The notes: a model not told the origin generated them from the sequence alone. Positions 17,674 to 27,294 are shown, numbered from the stretch's first letter. The stretch is DNA of 64,000 nucleotides from Methylobacterium sp. Leaf465 (GCF_001424705.1 NZ_LMRA01000001.1:27608-91607), one strand, 5' to 3'. A program made the numbers and translations.

Positions 17674-18429
17674 TCATGCGCCCGCGCGGGGGCCGCCCGG
17701 CAGGGTTCGGCGGAACAGGGCAAGCAGCGCGTCCCATCCCTGCGCGGCGGCGTCGGCGTCATAGACGGGGAAGTCCGGCATCATCCAGCCGTGGGCGGCC
17801 GGGTAGATCCGGGCAGTGTACCGGACGCCCGCCTGCGTCAGGGCCTCCTCCAGGCGCTCGGCCATCGCGGGCGGGTAGCTGCCATCGTTCTCGGCTGCCG
17901 CGATGGTGACCTCCGCCCGCAGCTTCGCGACGAACCGGTGCGGGCTCGTCGGTGCGTCGGTGGCGAGGTTGCCGCCGTGGAAGCTGGCCACCGCCGCGAA
18001 GCGATCCGGGTTCCGCCCCGCCGCGGCCAGCGCCATGCCGCCACCCATGCAGAAGCCCACGGCACCGACGGTCGCGCCCGCGACGTCGGCGCGCGTATCG
18101 AGATAGGCCAGGATCGCGTCCGTATCCCCCGCCGCCTTCTGAGGATCGGTGGTGGCCATCAGCGGGCCGAGGGTTGCGCGGAAGTCGCCGGCGAAGACCT
18201 CCCGCGGCACGAAGGGGCCGTAGGGCCCGTAGCGGTAGAAGAGATCCGGCAGGGCGACGACGTAGCCGGCCTCGGACAGGTGCCGGGCCATCTCGCGCAT
18301 CGCCGGCCGGATTCCCCCGGCATCCATGTAGAGGATCACCCCCGGCCACGGCCCGTGGCCGGGGGGCACCAGGACGTCCATCGGGCAATCCCCGTCGGGC
18401 GTCCGGATCGTTACGCGCTCGTTCGGCAT
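17674..18429 (-). CDS. Dienelactone hydrolase family protein
   Basis: This 251-residue alpha/beta hydrolase has the dienelactone hydrolase nucleophile elbow GFCMGGGM, with Cys as nucleophile, and a C-terminal AAHGW containing the catalytic His. The N-terminal DGDCPMDVLVPPGHGPWPGVILYMDAGG is typical of the family. The start is placed at MPNERVTIRTPDGD; in-frame upstream sequence is basic and unlikely to be translated. Family members hydrolyse dienelactones or other esters; the substrate is not deducible here. It lies 74 bases downstream of trmD on the same strand. Confidence 0.87.
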   Translation of the reverse strand: MPNERVTIRTPDGDCPMDVLVPPGHGPWPGVILYMDAGGIRPAMREMARHLSEAGYVVALPDLFYRYGPYGPFVPREVFAGDFRATLGPLMATTDPQKAAGDTDAILAYLDTRADVAGATVGAVGFCMGGGMALAAAGRNPDRFAAVASFHGGNLATDAPTSPHRFVAKLRAEVTIAAAENDGSYPPAMAERLEEALTQAGVRYTARIYPAAHGWMMPDFPVYDADAAAQGWDALLALFRRTLPGGPRAGA

Positions 18430-18503
18430 CGGCCTCTCCCGGTTCGGATCCCGGCGACTATGCCCGGTGCGGGTGGCGGGGCAACCCGGCCGGAGGCGAC
18501 GCG

Positions 18504-19205
18504 TCAGTCCTCGCGGGAGCGCAGCAGGTCGGGTCGGCGCTCCTGGGTGAGGCGCAGAGCCTCGCCCCGGCGCCATCGCGCGATGGCGCCGTGGTTGCCG
18601 CCGGTGAGGACGTCCGGGATCGCCCGGCCCTCCCAGTCCCGGGGGCGGGTGTAGTGCGGGTACTCGAGATGGCCCGTCTCGAAGCTCTCCTCCTCGCCGG
18701 AGGCGAGCTTGCCCATCACGCCGGGCAGGAGGCGCACGCAGGCGTCGAGCACCACAAGGGCGGCGATCTCGCCGCCGGAGAGGATGTAGTCGCCGATGGA
18801 GACCTCCTCGAGGCCGCGCCCGGCGATCACGCGCTCGTCCACGCCCTCGAAGCGGCCGCAGACGACGAGCACGCCGGGCCCCGCGCTCAAGGACCGGACG
18901 CGCGCCTGCGTGAGAGGCCGGCCCCGTGGGCTCATGAAGAGCCGGGGCCGGGGATCGTCGGGCGCGCCCGCGGCGTCGATGGCGGCGGCGAGGACGTCGC
19001 AGCGCAGCACCATGCCGGCGCCGCCCCCGGCGGGGGTGTCGTCCACCGCCCGGTGCCGGCCGAGGCCGTGCTCGCGGATGTCGCGGGCCTCCAGGCTCCA
19101 GGTGCCCCGCGCCAGCGCATCCCCGGACAGGGACACCCCGAGCGGCCCCGGAAACATCTCCGGATAGAGGGTGAGGACGGTGGCGTTCCAGGGACTGGCG
19201 GTCAT
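18504..19205 (-). CDS. trmD: tRNA (guanine-N1-)-methyltransferase
   Basis: This 233-residue enzyme methylates G37 at N1 in tRNAs reading CNN codons and prevents frameshifting. It has the SPOUT trefoil-knot segments: [14 protein letters not shown] and [29 protein letters not shown], which bind S-adenosylmethionine, plus the C-terminal helical domain. Usually trmD lies between rimM and rplS. Here rimM is about 8 kb away and rplS about 27 kb away, all on the same strand. The insertion between trmD and rimM holds signalling and redox genes. Confidence 0.97.
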   Translation of the reverse strand: MTASPWNATVLTLYPEMFPGPLGVSLSGDALARGTWSLEARDIREHGLGRHRAVDDTPAGGGAGMVLRCDVLAAAIDAAGAPDDPRPRLFMSPRGRPLTQARVRSLSAGPGVLVVCGRFEGVDERVIAGRGLEEVSIGDYILSGGEIAALVVLDACVRLLPGVMGKLASGEEESFETGHLEYPHYTRPRDWEGRAIPDVLTGGNHGAIARWRRGEALRLTQERRPDLLRSRED

Positions 19206-19276
19206 GGTGCTTACTGGCGCGCGGAGGCGCGCCGGGTCAACGTGGCACCGATCCGGCGGCGGCGGGTTAAGCCTGC

Positions 19277-20089
19277 ATGGCCGCTTCCCCCGTGCTCCGC
19301 CCCCGGATCCTCGTTGCCCTCGTCCGGACCGTCACCCTGGCGCTGGCCCTGACGGGGTTCGGCCTGTTGCGGCCCGTCCGGGCGGCCGAGCCTCTGGCCC
19401 CGGCGGGTACGCCCGCCGCGGCCTTCCCGAAGCCCGACCGGCCGGTGGCCGAGATCGTCGCCCCGCTCTGGGCCTCGGAGGCGCAGCGCGATTCCGTCGA
19501 CGAGGTCGGGCAGGTGATGCGGCTCATGGGCATCGCGGCCGGCCAGAGTGTCGCCGATATCGGCGCGGGCAGCGGCTACTACACGGTGCGGATGGCCGAG
19601 CGGGTCGGTCCCCAGGGACACGTCTACGCCGAGGACGTGACGCCGCGCTACCTGGTAGGGCTGGAGGGGCGCATCGCCAAGAGCGCGCTCACCAACGTCA
19701 CGGTGGTGCGTGGCGAGCCGCACGATCCACGCCTGCCGCCGGCCTCCCTCGACGCCGCTGTGCTGGTCCACATGTACCACGAGATCGCCCAGCCCTTCGG
19801 CCTGCTCCACAACCTCGCGCCGATGATGAAGCCGGGCGGCCGGGTCGGGATCGTCGACGCCGACGACGTGCCCTCGCGGCACGGCACGCCGCCAGCGCTG
19901 CTCGCCTGCGAGTTGACGGCCGTCGGATACCGTCAGACCGGCTTCTCGGTGCTGGAGGGCGGCGTCGGCTACCTCGCGATCTTCGCGGCACCCGCCGCCG
20001 CCGACCGGCCGAATCCGGGTTCCATCCGCCCCTGCCAGGACGAGACCACCCGGGGCGCCAAGGATGGGGCGTCCAAGCGCGCGCGGTGA
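19277..20089 (+). CDS. Predicted exported class I SAM-dependent methyltransferase
   Basis: This 270-residue protein starts with a signal peptide (about residues 1-36, ending RPVRAAEP). The rest is a Rossmann methyltransferase domain (about 60-225) with motif [21 protein letters not shown] and the later VLVHMYHEI and LKPGG-like [15 protein letters not shown] segments. An exported SAM enzyme is unusual because the cofactor is cytoplasmic, though similar periplasmic-looking homologues are annotated in many proteobacteria. The C-terminal 35 residues are polar and low in complexity. It diverges from trmD with a 71-base gap. Substrate unknown. Confidence 0.8.
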   Translation: MAASPVLRPRILVALVRTVTLALALTGFGLLRPVRAAEPLAPAGTPAAAFPKPDRPVAEIVAPLWASEAQRDSVDEVGQVMRLMGIAAGQSVADIGAGSGYYTVRMAERVGPQGHVYAEDVTPRYLVGLEGRIAKSALTNVTVVRGEPHDPRLPPASLDAAVLVHMYHEIAQPFGLLHNLAPMMKPGGRVGIVDADDVPSRHGTPPALLACELTAVGYRQTGFSVLEGGVGYLAIFAAPAAADRPNPGSIRPCQDETTRGAKDGASKRAR

Positions 20090-20109
20090 GCGGGTGGGCG
20101 ACTCCGCCT

Positions 20110-20712
20110 TCAGGCGCTGGTGTCGAGGACCAGGGCCGAGGACGCGCTGCTGGTGCGGTTCGTTCCGTTGGCGCCGTAGGCGGACCCGGTGGCCTGGACG
20201 CTCTGCAGTTGCTTGATGAAGCTGCTCAGGAGGTCGCTGACCGAGGCGCGCGTGGCGGAGCCGTTCGTCGTGCCGTCATCCGAACCGGACGCCGCGCCGT
20301 CCGGCGGCGGACCTGGGGGCGGGCCGCCCGCCTCGCGCGCACCGTCGGCCTGCGACGCGCGCGTGCTCTGCCCGCCGCTGGCGAAGAGGGATTTCAGCGC
20401 GCCCGCCTGATCGTCCGTGAGGGTGCCGGCGCTGACCTGATCCGCGATCAGTCCGTCGATCCGGTCCGTCAGGGAGGCCGGATCGCGCGCTGTCGCCGCT
20501 CCCCCGGCGGCCTTTCCGCTCGACGACGCGGACAAACCCGTGTCGATCGCGGTGAGGGCCGAGGTGAGGGCGGTGGCGTCCGTGCCGCTCAGGGCGCCGG
20601 CGGACAGTTCGCTGGAGATGGTCGACGCCATCTGCTCCTTCATCGCCCCGTGAGGGCGCGGTGGCGGCCGCGGGGCGAAAACCGGGGAGGCCGCGGAGGC
20701 GATGGTGCTCAT
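20110..20712 (-). CDS. Ser/Ala/Gly-rich protein of unknown function
   Basis: The 200-residue product from the ATG at 20712 has no recognisable enzyme motif. It is rich in Ala, Ser, Gly and Thr. Two segments resemble each other: SSELSAGALSGTDATALTSALTAI and ADQVSAGTLTDDQAGALKSLF, suggesting a repeated helical unit of the kind seen in EF-hand-like or heme-free assembly proteins. A Pro/Gly stretch (GGPPPGPPPDG) links to a C-terminal Ser-rich tail. No signal peptide is evident. It converges on the exported methyltransferase gene. Confidence 0.6.
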   Translation of the reverse strand: MSTIASAASPVFAPRPPPRPHGAMKEQMASTISSELSAGALSGTDATALTSALTAIDTGLSASSSGKAAGGAATARDPASLTDRIDGLIADQVSAGTLTDDQAGALKSLFASGGQSTRASQADGAREAGGPPPGPPPDGAASGSDDGTTNGSATRASVSDLLSSFIKQLQSVQATGSAYGANGTNRTSSASSALVLDTSA

Positions 20713-20856
20713 GGGGGCGCATGCGTGTTCGGGATACCGGGATCGCCCGGCCGTCAATTCGTGGGAAATTTACCCACGATGTTCTTAACGGCCGGTTATC
20801 CGGGATTCGGGATCCGTCGCGGTGGTCGCGCGTGCCGGCGGGGCGGGGGGAGCCCG

Positions 20857-21891
20857 TCACGCGGCCGCCCTCACCCGCGGCTTCACCTCGGTGCCCAGCA
20901 GGGCGATGGAGCGCTGCATGGCCTCCGGCTCCTGCATCGCCGAGCTCATCTGGAAGGTGAGGCGGGACAGGCCGCCGAGGACGGCGTCGGCGGCCCGCAC
21001 CTTCGCGGCGACCGTCTCCGGGGCGCCGATGAGGTAGGACCCGCCGGGCGCGCACATGGCGGCGAACTGCTCCTCAAGGCCGGAACTCGGCCAGCCGCGT
21101 TCGGCCCCGATCTTGCCGAACATCGCGGCCCAGCCCGGATAGAACGCCTCCCGGGCCGCGCGGTCGGTGTCGGCGACGAAGCCGATGGCGTGGACGCCGA
21201 CCTTCAGGGTCTCGGGGGCGTGCCCGGCCCGGCGGCCGGCCTCGCGGTAGAGCTCCACCAGGGGCCGGAAGCGCTCGAAGCGGCCGCCGATGATCGCCAC
21301 CATCAGGGGCAGGCCGAGGGTGCCGGCGCGGGCGAAGGAGGCCGGCGTCCCGCCCACGCCGACCCAGATCGGGAGGCGCTCCTGGTACGGGCGCGGGTAG
21401 ACGCCCTGTCCGGTGAGCGGGGGGCGGAAGCGGCCCCGCCAGGTGACGTGGGTCTGCGCGCGCAGGGCGAGCAGCAGCTCAAGCTTCTCCGCGAACAGGG
21501 CGTCGTAGTCCTCGGCCGCGAAGCCGAACAGCGGGTAGGCCTCGCCGAAGGAGCCCCGTCCGACCACCATCTCGGCGCGGCCCCGGGCGATCAGGTCGAG
21601 GGTGGCGAAGTCCTGGAAGACCCGCACCGGATCGGCCGCGCTCAGCACGGTCACGGCGCTGGTCAGGCGGATGCGACGGGTGCGGGCGGCCGCGGCCGCC
21701 AGGATGACGGCGGGGGCGGCGTCGAGGAACTCCGCCCGGTGATGTTCGCCGATGCCGAACACGTCGAGGCCGGAGCGGTCGGCGGCTTCGACCTCGTCGA
21801 GCAGGCGTTCCATGCGCTCGGCCGCCGAGAGGGTCCGGCCCGTCTTCGGATCGGGGAGGGTGACGGCGAAGCTGTCGATGCCGATGTCCAT
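20857..21891 (-). CDS. LLM-class flavin-dependent oxidoreductase
   Basis: This 344-residue protein has the luciferase-like TIM-barrel fold: MDIGIDSFAVTLPD at the start, LDVFGIGEHHRAEFLDAAPAVILAAAAART, and GRAEMVVGRGSFGEAYPLFG. These match the LLM family that uses FMN or F420; the EHH and GRGSF segments fit the bacterial FMN-type subgroup. The substrate is unknown. It lies just downstream of a DoxX-like membrane protein on the same strand, with a divergent LysR regulator beyond, suggesting a small redox-response unit. Confidence 0.88.
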   Translation of the reverse strand: MDIGIDSFAVTLPDPKTGRTLSAAERMERLLDEVEAADRSGLDVFGIGEHHRAEFLDAAPAVILAAAAARTRRIRLTSAVTVLSAADPVRVFQDFATLDLIARGRAEMVVGRGSFGEAYPLFGFAAEDYDALFAEKLELLLALRAQTHVTWRGRFRPPLTGQGVYPRPYQERLPIWVGVGGTPASFARAGTLGLPLMVAIIGGRFERFRPLVELYREAGRRAGHAPETLKVGVHAIGFVADTDRAAREAFYPGWAAMFGKIGAERGWPSSGLEEQFAAMCAPGGSYLIGAPETVAAKVRAADAVLGGLSRLTFQMSSAMQEPEAMQRSIALLGTEVKPRVRAAA

Positions 21892-21958
21892 GGTGGGGTC
21901 TCTCGCGGGCGGGGGCGACGTGACGCGGGGGCGACGGGCAGCGAAGGGTTTCCGCCGA

Positions 21959-22360
21959 TCAGCGCCGCAGGCCCAGGACCGAGCGGGTCTGGTCCCGGCG
22001 CAGCCAGGCCAGGGTCGCGGTCAGGACGAGGAGCACGGCGGCCGGGGCGGCGGGCGTGGGCAGGACGACCAGGTGGGCGATCACGGCGCCCACCATGGTG
22101 GCGGCGAGCCAGAGGGCGGCGAGGCCCGCGAAGCCGGGGATCAGCAGGGCGACGGCGCCGGCGACCTCCACGAGGCCGGTGACGATCCGGAACCACTGGC
22201 CGACGCCGATGAGGTCGTAGACCTGCACCATCATCGGCGCGCCGGCGAGCTTGGCGCCGCCCGCCGAAAGGAAGACGAGGGCGAGGAGACCCTGCAGCGC
22301 CCAGGCCGAGACGGTGCGGGCGCGCGTGGGAGCGGGAGAGGCGGTGAGGGCGAGGGACAT
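21959..22360 (-). CDS. DoxX-like membrane protein
   Basis: This 133-residue protein has four predicted membrane helices. The N-terminal LQGLLALVFLSAGGAKLAG and the following GLVEVAGAVALLIPG match the DoxX-like family of small quinone- or redox-associated membrane proteins. It precedes the LLM oxidoreductase on the same strand with a 67-base gap, and its start is 125 bases from that of a divergent LysR regulator, which probably controls the pair. Confidence 0.85.
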   Translation of the reverse strand: MSLALTASPAPTRARTVSAWALQGLLALVFLSAGGAKLAGAPMMVQVYDLIGVGQWFRIVTGLVEVAGAVALLIPGFAGLAALWLAATMVGAVIAHLVVLPTPAAPAAVLLVLTATLAWLRRDQTRSVLGLRR

Positions 22361-22485
22361 GGGGGATCATCCGGGTCTGCGATCGCCGGGGCCGGAGCGG
22401 CTCGGCTGTGAGTCCCGATCTAGGTGGTGGCCCTCTCTCAGCGAAGCCTCTATCATTCGATGCATCCCATCACCCAGGCAGATGG

Positions 22486-23388
22486 ATGCTCGACCCGCTC
22501 ACGCTCGATCAGCTCCGCACCTTCGTGGCCGCCGTGGACACCGGCAGCTTCTCGGCCGCCGGACGCAAGCTCGGACGCGCGCAGTCCCTGGTGAGCCAGT
22601 CCCTGGCCAACCTGGAAGCCCAGTCGGGGGTGAAGCTGTTCGACCGCACCAGCCGGTACCCGGTGCTGACGGAGGCCGGGCGCGTGCTCCTGGCCCATGC
22701 GCGCGCCACGGTGGCGGCCGCCGAGACCTTCAAGGCGCAGGCCCGCGACCTCGCCGGCGGCCTGGAGCCGGAGGTGAGCATCGTCCTCGACGTGCTGTTT
22801 CCGATCCAGGTGGTGACGCAGGCGGTCGCGGCCTTCCAGCCGGCCTTCCCCGAGACGCCCCTGCGCATTCAGGTCGAGACCCTGGGGGCGGTGATCGCGC
22901 CGGTCCTCGACGGACGCTGCGCCTTCGCGGTGGCGGGGGCGACGCCCCTGTTGCCTCCCGAACTTGCCCGCGAGCCCCTGCGGCAGATCGAACTCGTGAT
23001 GGTCGCGGCGCCCGCTCACCCGCTCGCCCGCCGGACCGGCCCGATCGCCACCGCCGACCTCGCCGAACAGGTCCAGCTCGTTCTGACCGACCGCAGCGAC
23101 CTGACCAAGGGGCGGGAATTCGGCGTGTTCTCGCCGCGCACTTGGCGGCTCGCCGACCTCGGATCGAAGCACGCCTTCCTGCGCTCCGGCCTCGGTTGGG
23201 GCGGCATGCCCCTGGACGTGGTGGCCGAGGATCTCGCCAACGGTCAGCTCGTGCGCCTCGACGTCGCCGCCCTGCCGAAGGGCGGTCTGTTCCTGCCGAT
23301 GTGGGCCGTCTACCCGATGGAGCGTCCGCCGGGCCCGGCCGGCCGCTGGCTCATCGGCCAGCTCCGCGACGTCTCCCCGGGCGCCTGA
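22486..23388 (+). CDS. LysR-family transcriptional regulator
   Basis: The 300-residue product begins MLDPLTLDQLRTFVAAVDTGSFSAAGRKLGRAQSLVSQSLANLEAQSGVKLFDR, a complete LysR helix-turn-helix, followed by an effector-binding domain. The ATG at 22486 was chosen because it gives the usual short lead into the helix-turn-helix. It is divergent from doxX and the LLM oxidoreductase gene and is the likely regulator of that pair. The inducer is unknown. Confidence 0.9.
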   Translation: MLDPLTLDQLRTFVAAVDTGSFSAAGRKLGRAQSLVSQSLANLEAQSGVKLFDRTSRYPVLTEAGRVLLAHARATVAAAETFKAQARDLAGGLEPEVSIVLDVLFPIQVVTQAVAAFQPAFPETPLRIQVETLGAVIAPVLDGRCAFAVAGATPLLPPELAREPLRQIELVMVAAPAHPLARRTGPIATADLAEQVQLVLTDRSDLTKGREFGVFSPRTWRLADLGSKHAFLRSGLGWGGMPLDVVAEDLANGQLVRLDVAALPKGGLFLPMWAVYPMERPPGPAGRWLIGQLRDVSPGA

Positions 23389-23595
23389 TCCGGGGAAGGC
23401 GGGTGGGCCTCGGCCGCGCTCGCGCCGAGCTGGATCGGGGATGATCCGCGGCTTCGAGCGGTCTCGGATCGATCCGCACCACCGAACTTCTCGAAATGAC
23501 GGGTCTCAGTTCATCTAGAAGAAGAAATCCTCCGCAATCTCCATTAAACTTTAATCGGCGTGCTGGATCTTGGCCGGAAAATTCGGGGTGCTCCC

Positions 23596-25287
23596 ATGTC
23601 GTTTTTATCCAGGGTCAAGATTTTACCGAAGCTGGGAGCCATCGTAGCACTCATCGCAATAATGGTCGGCGTCTGTGTCTGGTTCGCTCAGGGGCGTATG
23701 ATGGAGATCGACAATGCCTATAGTCTGTTCATCTCACGGGATGCCAAGGGTGCGGCGACCGCCCGCCGGGTGAACCGGCTCGTTTTCGAGATGAATTACT
23801 GGGTCTACCGGGTCATCGCGGAAACCGAGGACGCCCAGATGAAGGCGGCCAATGACGGATTCGAGGCCACGCTCGCGCCGATGCGCCAGGCCCTCGCCGA
23901 CCTGCGTCTGCAGGCCCCGTCCTTCGGCACCCGCGTCGAGGCGCAGACCGCGCGCGTCGAGCGGTTCGTGCAAGACGTGTCCGAGGTCCGCCGGCTTGGG
24001 ACGGCGAACCGGAACGCGGAGGCCATCGTTCTGGTGCACCGCGCCATCGACCCGACCTTCGCCCTCATGGTCCAGGAAGGCAGCCAGCTCGGCGAGGACA
24101 TCGCCGCGTCGATGGAGAAGGGCTCGGCCGATTTGACCGCCCAGACCAATGCCACCCGCCACAGCCTGATCCTGTTCAGCACCCTCGGCATGCTCGCCGG
24201 CCTCCTGACCGCCGCCTTCGTGGGCATCCTGGGGATCACCCGGCCGCTGGCCAGCCTGGTCGGCGTTCTCGAGCGCATGGCGCAGGGCTCCTTCGAGGCG
24301 ACGATCCCGGAGGCGCGCCGCGGCGACGAGGTCGGCGCGGTCGCCCGCGCGGTTGAGGGCATCAAGACGATGGTGGCGCAGAAGGCGGCCGAGCAGGCCG
24401 AGATCCGCCGCATCGCCGACGCGGCCGCGGTGACGGAACGCAGGCGCACGATGATCGAGCTTGCGGACGGCTTCGAGCGCGCCGTGGGCGGCATCGTCGG
24501 TCTCGTCTCGTCCTCGGCGACGGAGTTGCAGGCGACGGCCCAGCAGATGACTGCGACGGCCCAGGAGACGGCGGCCCAGTCCAGCCAGGTCGCAGCGGCG
24601 GCCGAGGAGGCCGCGTCGAACGTCGGCACCGTGGCGGCCGCCGCCGAGGAACTCGGCTCCTCGATCCAGGAGATCGGCCGACAGGTTCAGGGCTCGGCGG
24701 GGCTCGCGCAGGCGGCCGTCGGCGAGGCGGATCAGACGGGCCAGCTCGTCCAGGCCCTGCGGACCACCTCGGCCCGGATCGGCGACATGGTCGGGCTGAT
24801 CTCGAACATCGCCGGGCAGACCAACCTGCTGGCACTGAACGCCACCATCGAGGCGGCGCGGGCGGGCGAAGCGGGGCGGGGTTTCGCGGTGGTTGCCACG
24901 GAGGTCAAGGAGCTGGCCGGGCAGACCGCCCGGGCGACGGAGGAGATCGCGCGCCAGATCGGCGAGATCCAGGGCGTCACCGACCAGGCGGTCTCCGCGA
25001 TCGGGGGCATCACCGGCCGGATCCGCGAGATCGACGGAATGGCGAGCGGCATCGCCGCGGCGGTCGAGCAGCAGGGGGCCGCCACCCAGGAGATCGTGCG
25101 CAACGTCGCCCAGGCGGCCCAGGGCACGAGCGAGGTCACCGGCAACATCTCGGGCGTGGCCAGGGCCTCGGAGGAGACCGGTGCGGCGGCCACGCAGGTG
25201 CTCGCCTCGGCCTCCGAGCTGTCGCGCCAGTCCGAGCATCTCAGCGCCGAGGTGAGCCGGTTCCTCTCGGGCGTCCGCGCCGCCTGA
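23596..25287 (+). CDS. Methyl-accepting chemotaxis protein
   Basis: This 563-residue inner-membrane chemoreceptor has membrane helices at about 12-31 and 190-214, a periplasmic four-helix-bundle sensor of about 160 residues between them, a HAMP domain after the second helix, and a long cytoplasmic signalling coiled coil. The tip is intact ([35 protein letters not shown]), which contacts CheA and CheW. There is no C-terminal CheR-binding pentapeptide. The start at 23596 gives a short positive N-terminus before the first helix. The ligand is unknown; no che genes are nearby. Confidence 0.95.
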   Translation: MSFLSRVKILPKLGAIVALIAIMVGVCVWFAQGRMMEIDNAYSLFISRDAKGAATARRVNRLVFEMNYWVYRVIAETEDAQMKAANDGFEATLAPMRQALADLRLQAPSFGTRVEAQTARVERFVQDVSEVRRLGTANRNAEAIVLVHRAIDPTFALMVQEGSQLGEDIAASMEKGSADLTAQTNATRHSLILFSTLGMLAGLLTAAFVGILGITRPLASLVGVLERMAQGSFEATIPEARRGDEVGAVARAVEGIKTMVAQKAAEQAEIRRIADAAAVTERRRTMIELADGFERAVGGIVGLVSSSATELQATAQQMTATAQETAAQSSQVAAAAEEAASNVGTVAAAAEELGSSIQEIGRQVQGSAGLAQAAVGEADQTGQLVQALRTTSARIGDMVGLISNIAGQTNLLALNATIEAARAGEAGRGFAVVATEVKELAGQTARATEEIARQIGEIQGVTDQAVSAIGGITGRIREIDGMASGIAAAVEQQGAATQEIVRNVAQAAQGTSEVTGNISGVARASEETGAAATQVLASASELSRQSEHLSAEVSRFLSGVRAA

Positions 25288-25746
25288 GACCCCGTCCGAT
25301 GGATGGCCTCGGGTGGCTCGGTCGGATCAGGACCCCTCTTCCGAGCGGGCGAGGGCCGGGGTGAGGGGCATGCCCCATCCGACGCGGTTCCACACTCCAC
25401 CCCGTCCCTCTCCGTCCTGGAGAGGGGACCCGCGCGTGACAGGTGCTGTCGGACTCGACCGGAGCGGGCATGCGGCAGCCCAGGCGGGGCCTGATTCGGC
25501 CGGGGCCATGCCCTTCCTCCGAGTCGGATCGCCGCGCCATGTGACCCGAAAAGGTGCCCCACCGGGGCCCCCAGGCCGCGGAACCGCCCGGCGGCTCCCG
25601 GCCTCGGCGTCCCGAAGTGGTTTGCTGAGACAAATGGGCTCCGGCGTCACCGCGTCGGTTTCCGGCTTGGGGACGGACAAGCTCTGCTTAGGACTTTCCG
25701 TGGCATCTGAGTCTCGAATGCACAACCGGAGGTTTCGGAGTCGCCG
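25288..25746. other. Long intergenic region with hairpin-forming sequence
   Basis: No credible gene lies in these 459 bases. They contain the hairpin at 25404-25428 and CCCTCACCCC-like purine/pyrimidine tracts of the sort dispersed between genes in Methylobacterium genomes. The last 60 bases probably hold the promoter of the diguanylate cyclase gene. Confidence 0.45.
25404..25428. repeat. Intergenic hairpin element
   Basis: CCCTCTCC (25406-25413) pairs with GGAGAGGG (25419-25426) around GTCCT, with flanking bases nearly extending the stem. It resembles short dispersed palindromic repeats found between genes in this group, but only one copy is visible in the window. Confidence 0.35.
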
Positions 25747-27294
25747 ATGCGGATGCTGCCGGATCTCACGAGCCGCCTGAGCGCGGCGCGAGCCTGGATC
25801 GGACTCGGCGTCCTGGCGCCTCTCGGCCTCCTCGTGGTGTCCGGCCTGATGCTGGTCGATCTGCGCAACGATGCCTGGGACAAGGCCGCGCAGACGTCCC
25901 GCAACCTGCTTCAGGTCATCGAACGCGACATCGCGCGCAACGTCGAGATCGTCGACCTCTCCCTGCGCGGCGCCGTCGACAATCTCGCGGCGCCGGGCTT
26001 CTCGGCCGTGAGTCCGGCCCTGCGCCAGCTGATCCTCTTCGACCGGGCCGTCACGGCACGGGACATGGGGGTCTTCCTCGTGGTCGACGAGAACGGCGAC
26101 ACCGTCTACGACGCGAACGCGGTCCCGGCCCGGCCCCTGAACAACGCCGACCGCAGCTATTTCCGCGCCCATCGCGACCGGCCCGACCTCGGCCTGTTCA
26201 TCAGCGAGCCCATGACCTCGCGGATGCTCGGCGTCCCCATCATCGTGCTCAGTCGCCGGATCAACAAGCCGGACGGCAGCTTCGGCGGCGTGGTCCAGGC
26301 CTCCCTGAAGCTCACCTATTTCAGCCGCCTGTTCGCCAATCTCGCCCTCGGCGCAAAGGGCGCGATCAACCTCTACGCCCGCGACGGGCGGCGCATCATG
26401 CGGCACCCCTTCTTCGAAGGCGCGATCGGGGACAGCGTCGCGGCCTCGCCGTCCTTCCAGCGCTTCGTTCGGGAGGGCAGCGGCAGCTTCCTCGGCAGCG
26501 CCGTCCGCAGCACCGAGCCGCGCCACCACACCTTCACGCGGATCGGCGACCTCCCCCTGATCCTCGCCGTGACCCTGGCGCCCGACGAGATCGATGCCGA
26601 GTGGCGCGCCAAGGCGCTGGTGATCGGCAGCATCGTGTCGATCCTGTGCGGGCTCTGCGCCGGCCTCTCGCTGCTCTTCGGGCGCGAGCTCCGGCACAGG
26701 GGACGGATGCAGGTGGAACTGGCGCGCCTCTCCCTCACCGATCCGCTGACCGGCCTGCCGAACCGGCGCCGCTTCGAGGAGGCCCTGGCGGATGTCGAAC
26801 GGTCGGGTCGCTCCGGCGGCGCGCCGTTCTCCCTGCTGGTCATCGACGCCGATCACTTCAAGGCCGTGAACGACCGCCACGGACACGCCGTCGGGGACGA
26901 GGTCCTGCAGGGATTGGCGCGCTGCCTCCTGGCGAGTGCGCGCCACCCGGGCGATCTCGTCTGCCGGGTGGGCGGCGAGGAGTTCGTGATGCTGCTCGCC
27001 GGAACGGACGGGGCGGGCGCCCAGCGGGTGGCCGACGCCGTCCATGCCGAAGTCCGCCGCCTCGGGCTACCCGCCGCCGGCATCCCGGCGGGCGCCCTGA
27101 CGGTGAGCATCGGCCTGGCCAGCACCGCGTCGGTCCGCGCGGGGGCGAGAGGGGCCAGAGAGCTCTACCGCGTCGCCGACGCGGCGCTCTACGCCGCGAA
27201 GGGGAGTGGTCGCAACCGGACCTGCATCGGTCCGCCGCGGAGCGCGTGCGCACCGGGCGAGGGGGCACCGGGCGCGCAGGCCGACGCCGCCTGA
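25747..27294 (+). CDS. Membrane diguanylate cyclase with Cache-type sensor
   Basis: This 515-residue protein has membrane helices at about 17-37 and 289-311 flanking a periplasmic dCache-like sensor domain (with NNADRSYFRAHRD), then a GGDEF domain with the active motif GGEEF at 409-413 and the DPLTGLPNRR and DADHFKAVND blocks. It should make cyclic di-GMP from two GTP. The position of the inhibitory RxxD site is occupied by HPGD, so product feedback is probably absent. The C-terminal 25 residues are disordered. The signal sensed is unknown. Confidence 0.93.
   Translation: MRMLPDLTSRLSAARAWIGLGVLAPLGLLVVSGLMLVDLRNDAWDKAAQTSRNLLQVIERDIARNVEIVDLSLRGAVDNLAAPGFSAVSPALRQLILFDRAVTARDMGVFLVVDENGDTVYDANAVPARPLNNADRSYFRAHRDRPDLGLFISEPMTSRMLGVPIIVLSRRINKPDGSFGGVVQASLKLTYFSRLFANLALGAKGAINLYARDGRRIMRHPFFEGAIGDSVAASPSFQRFVREGSGSFLGSAVRSTEPRHHTFTRIGDLPLILAVTLAPDEIDAEWRAKALVIGSIVSILCGLCAGLSLLFGRELRHRGRMQVELARLSLTDPLTGLPNRRRFEEALADVERSGRSGGAPFSLLVIDADHFKAVNDRHGHAVGDEVLQGLARCLLASARHPGDLVCRVGGEEFVMLLAGTDGAGAQRVADAVHAEVRRLGLPAAGIPAGALTVSIGLASTASVRAGARGARELYRVADAALYAAKGSGRNRTCIGPPRSACAPGEGAPGAQADAA

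Noticed and set aside
19171..22182. A 1003-codon open frame on the plus strand over the methyltransferase and LLM genes
   Set aside because: It overlaps four well-supported genes in other frames and has no domain signature.
22361..22485. A T-N11-A LysR box between doxX and the LysR gene
   Set aside because: Several loose matches exist, none with a convincing palindrome, so I did not call one.
23560..23600. A sigma28-type flagellar promoter upstream of the first chemoreceptor
   Set aside because: A TAAAGTTT-like sequence is present only on the opposite strand and without a matching -10 element.
25327..27045. A 572-codon minus-strand frame opposite the diguanylate cyclase
   Set aside because: The opposite strand encodes a complete Cache-GGDEF protein. 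This frame is an antisense shadow rich in His, Asp and Gly.
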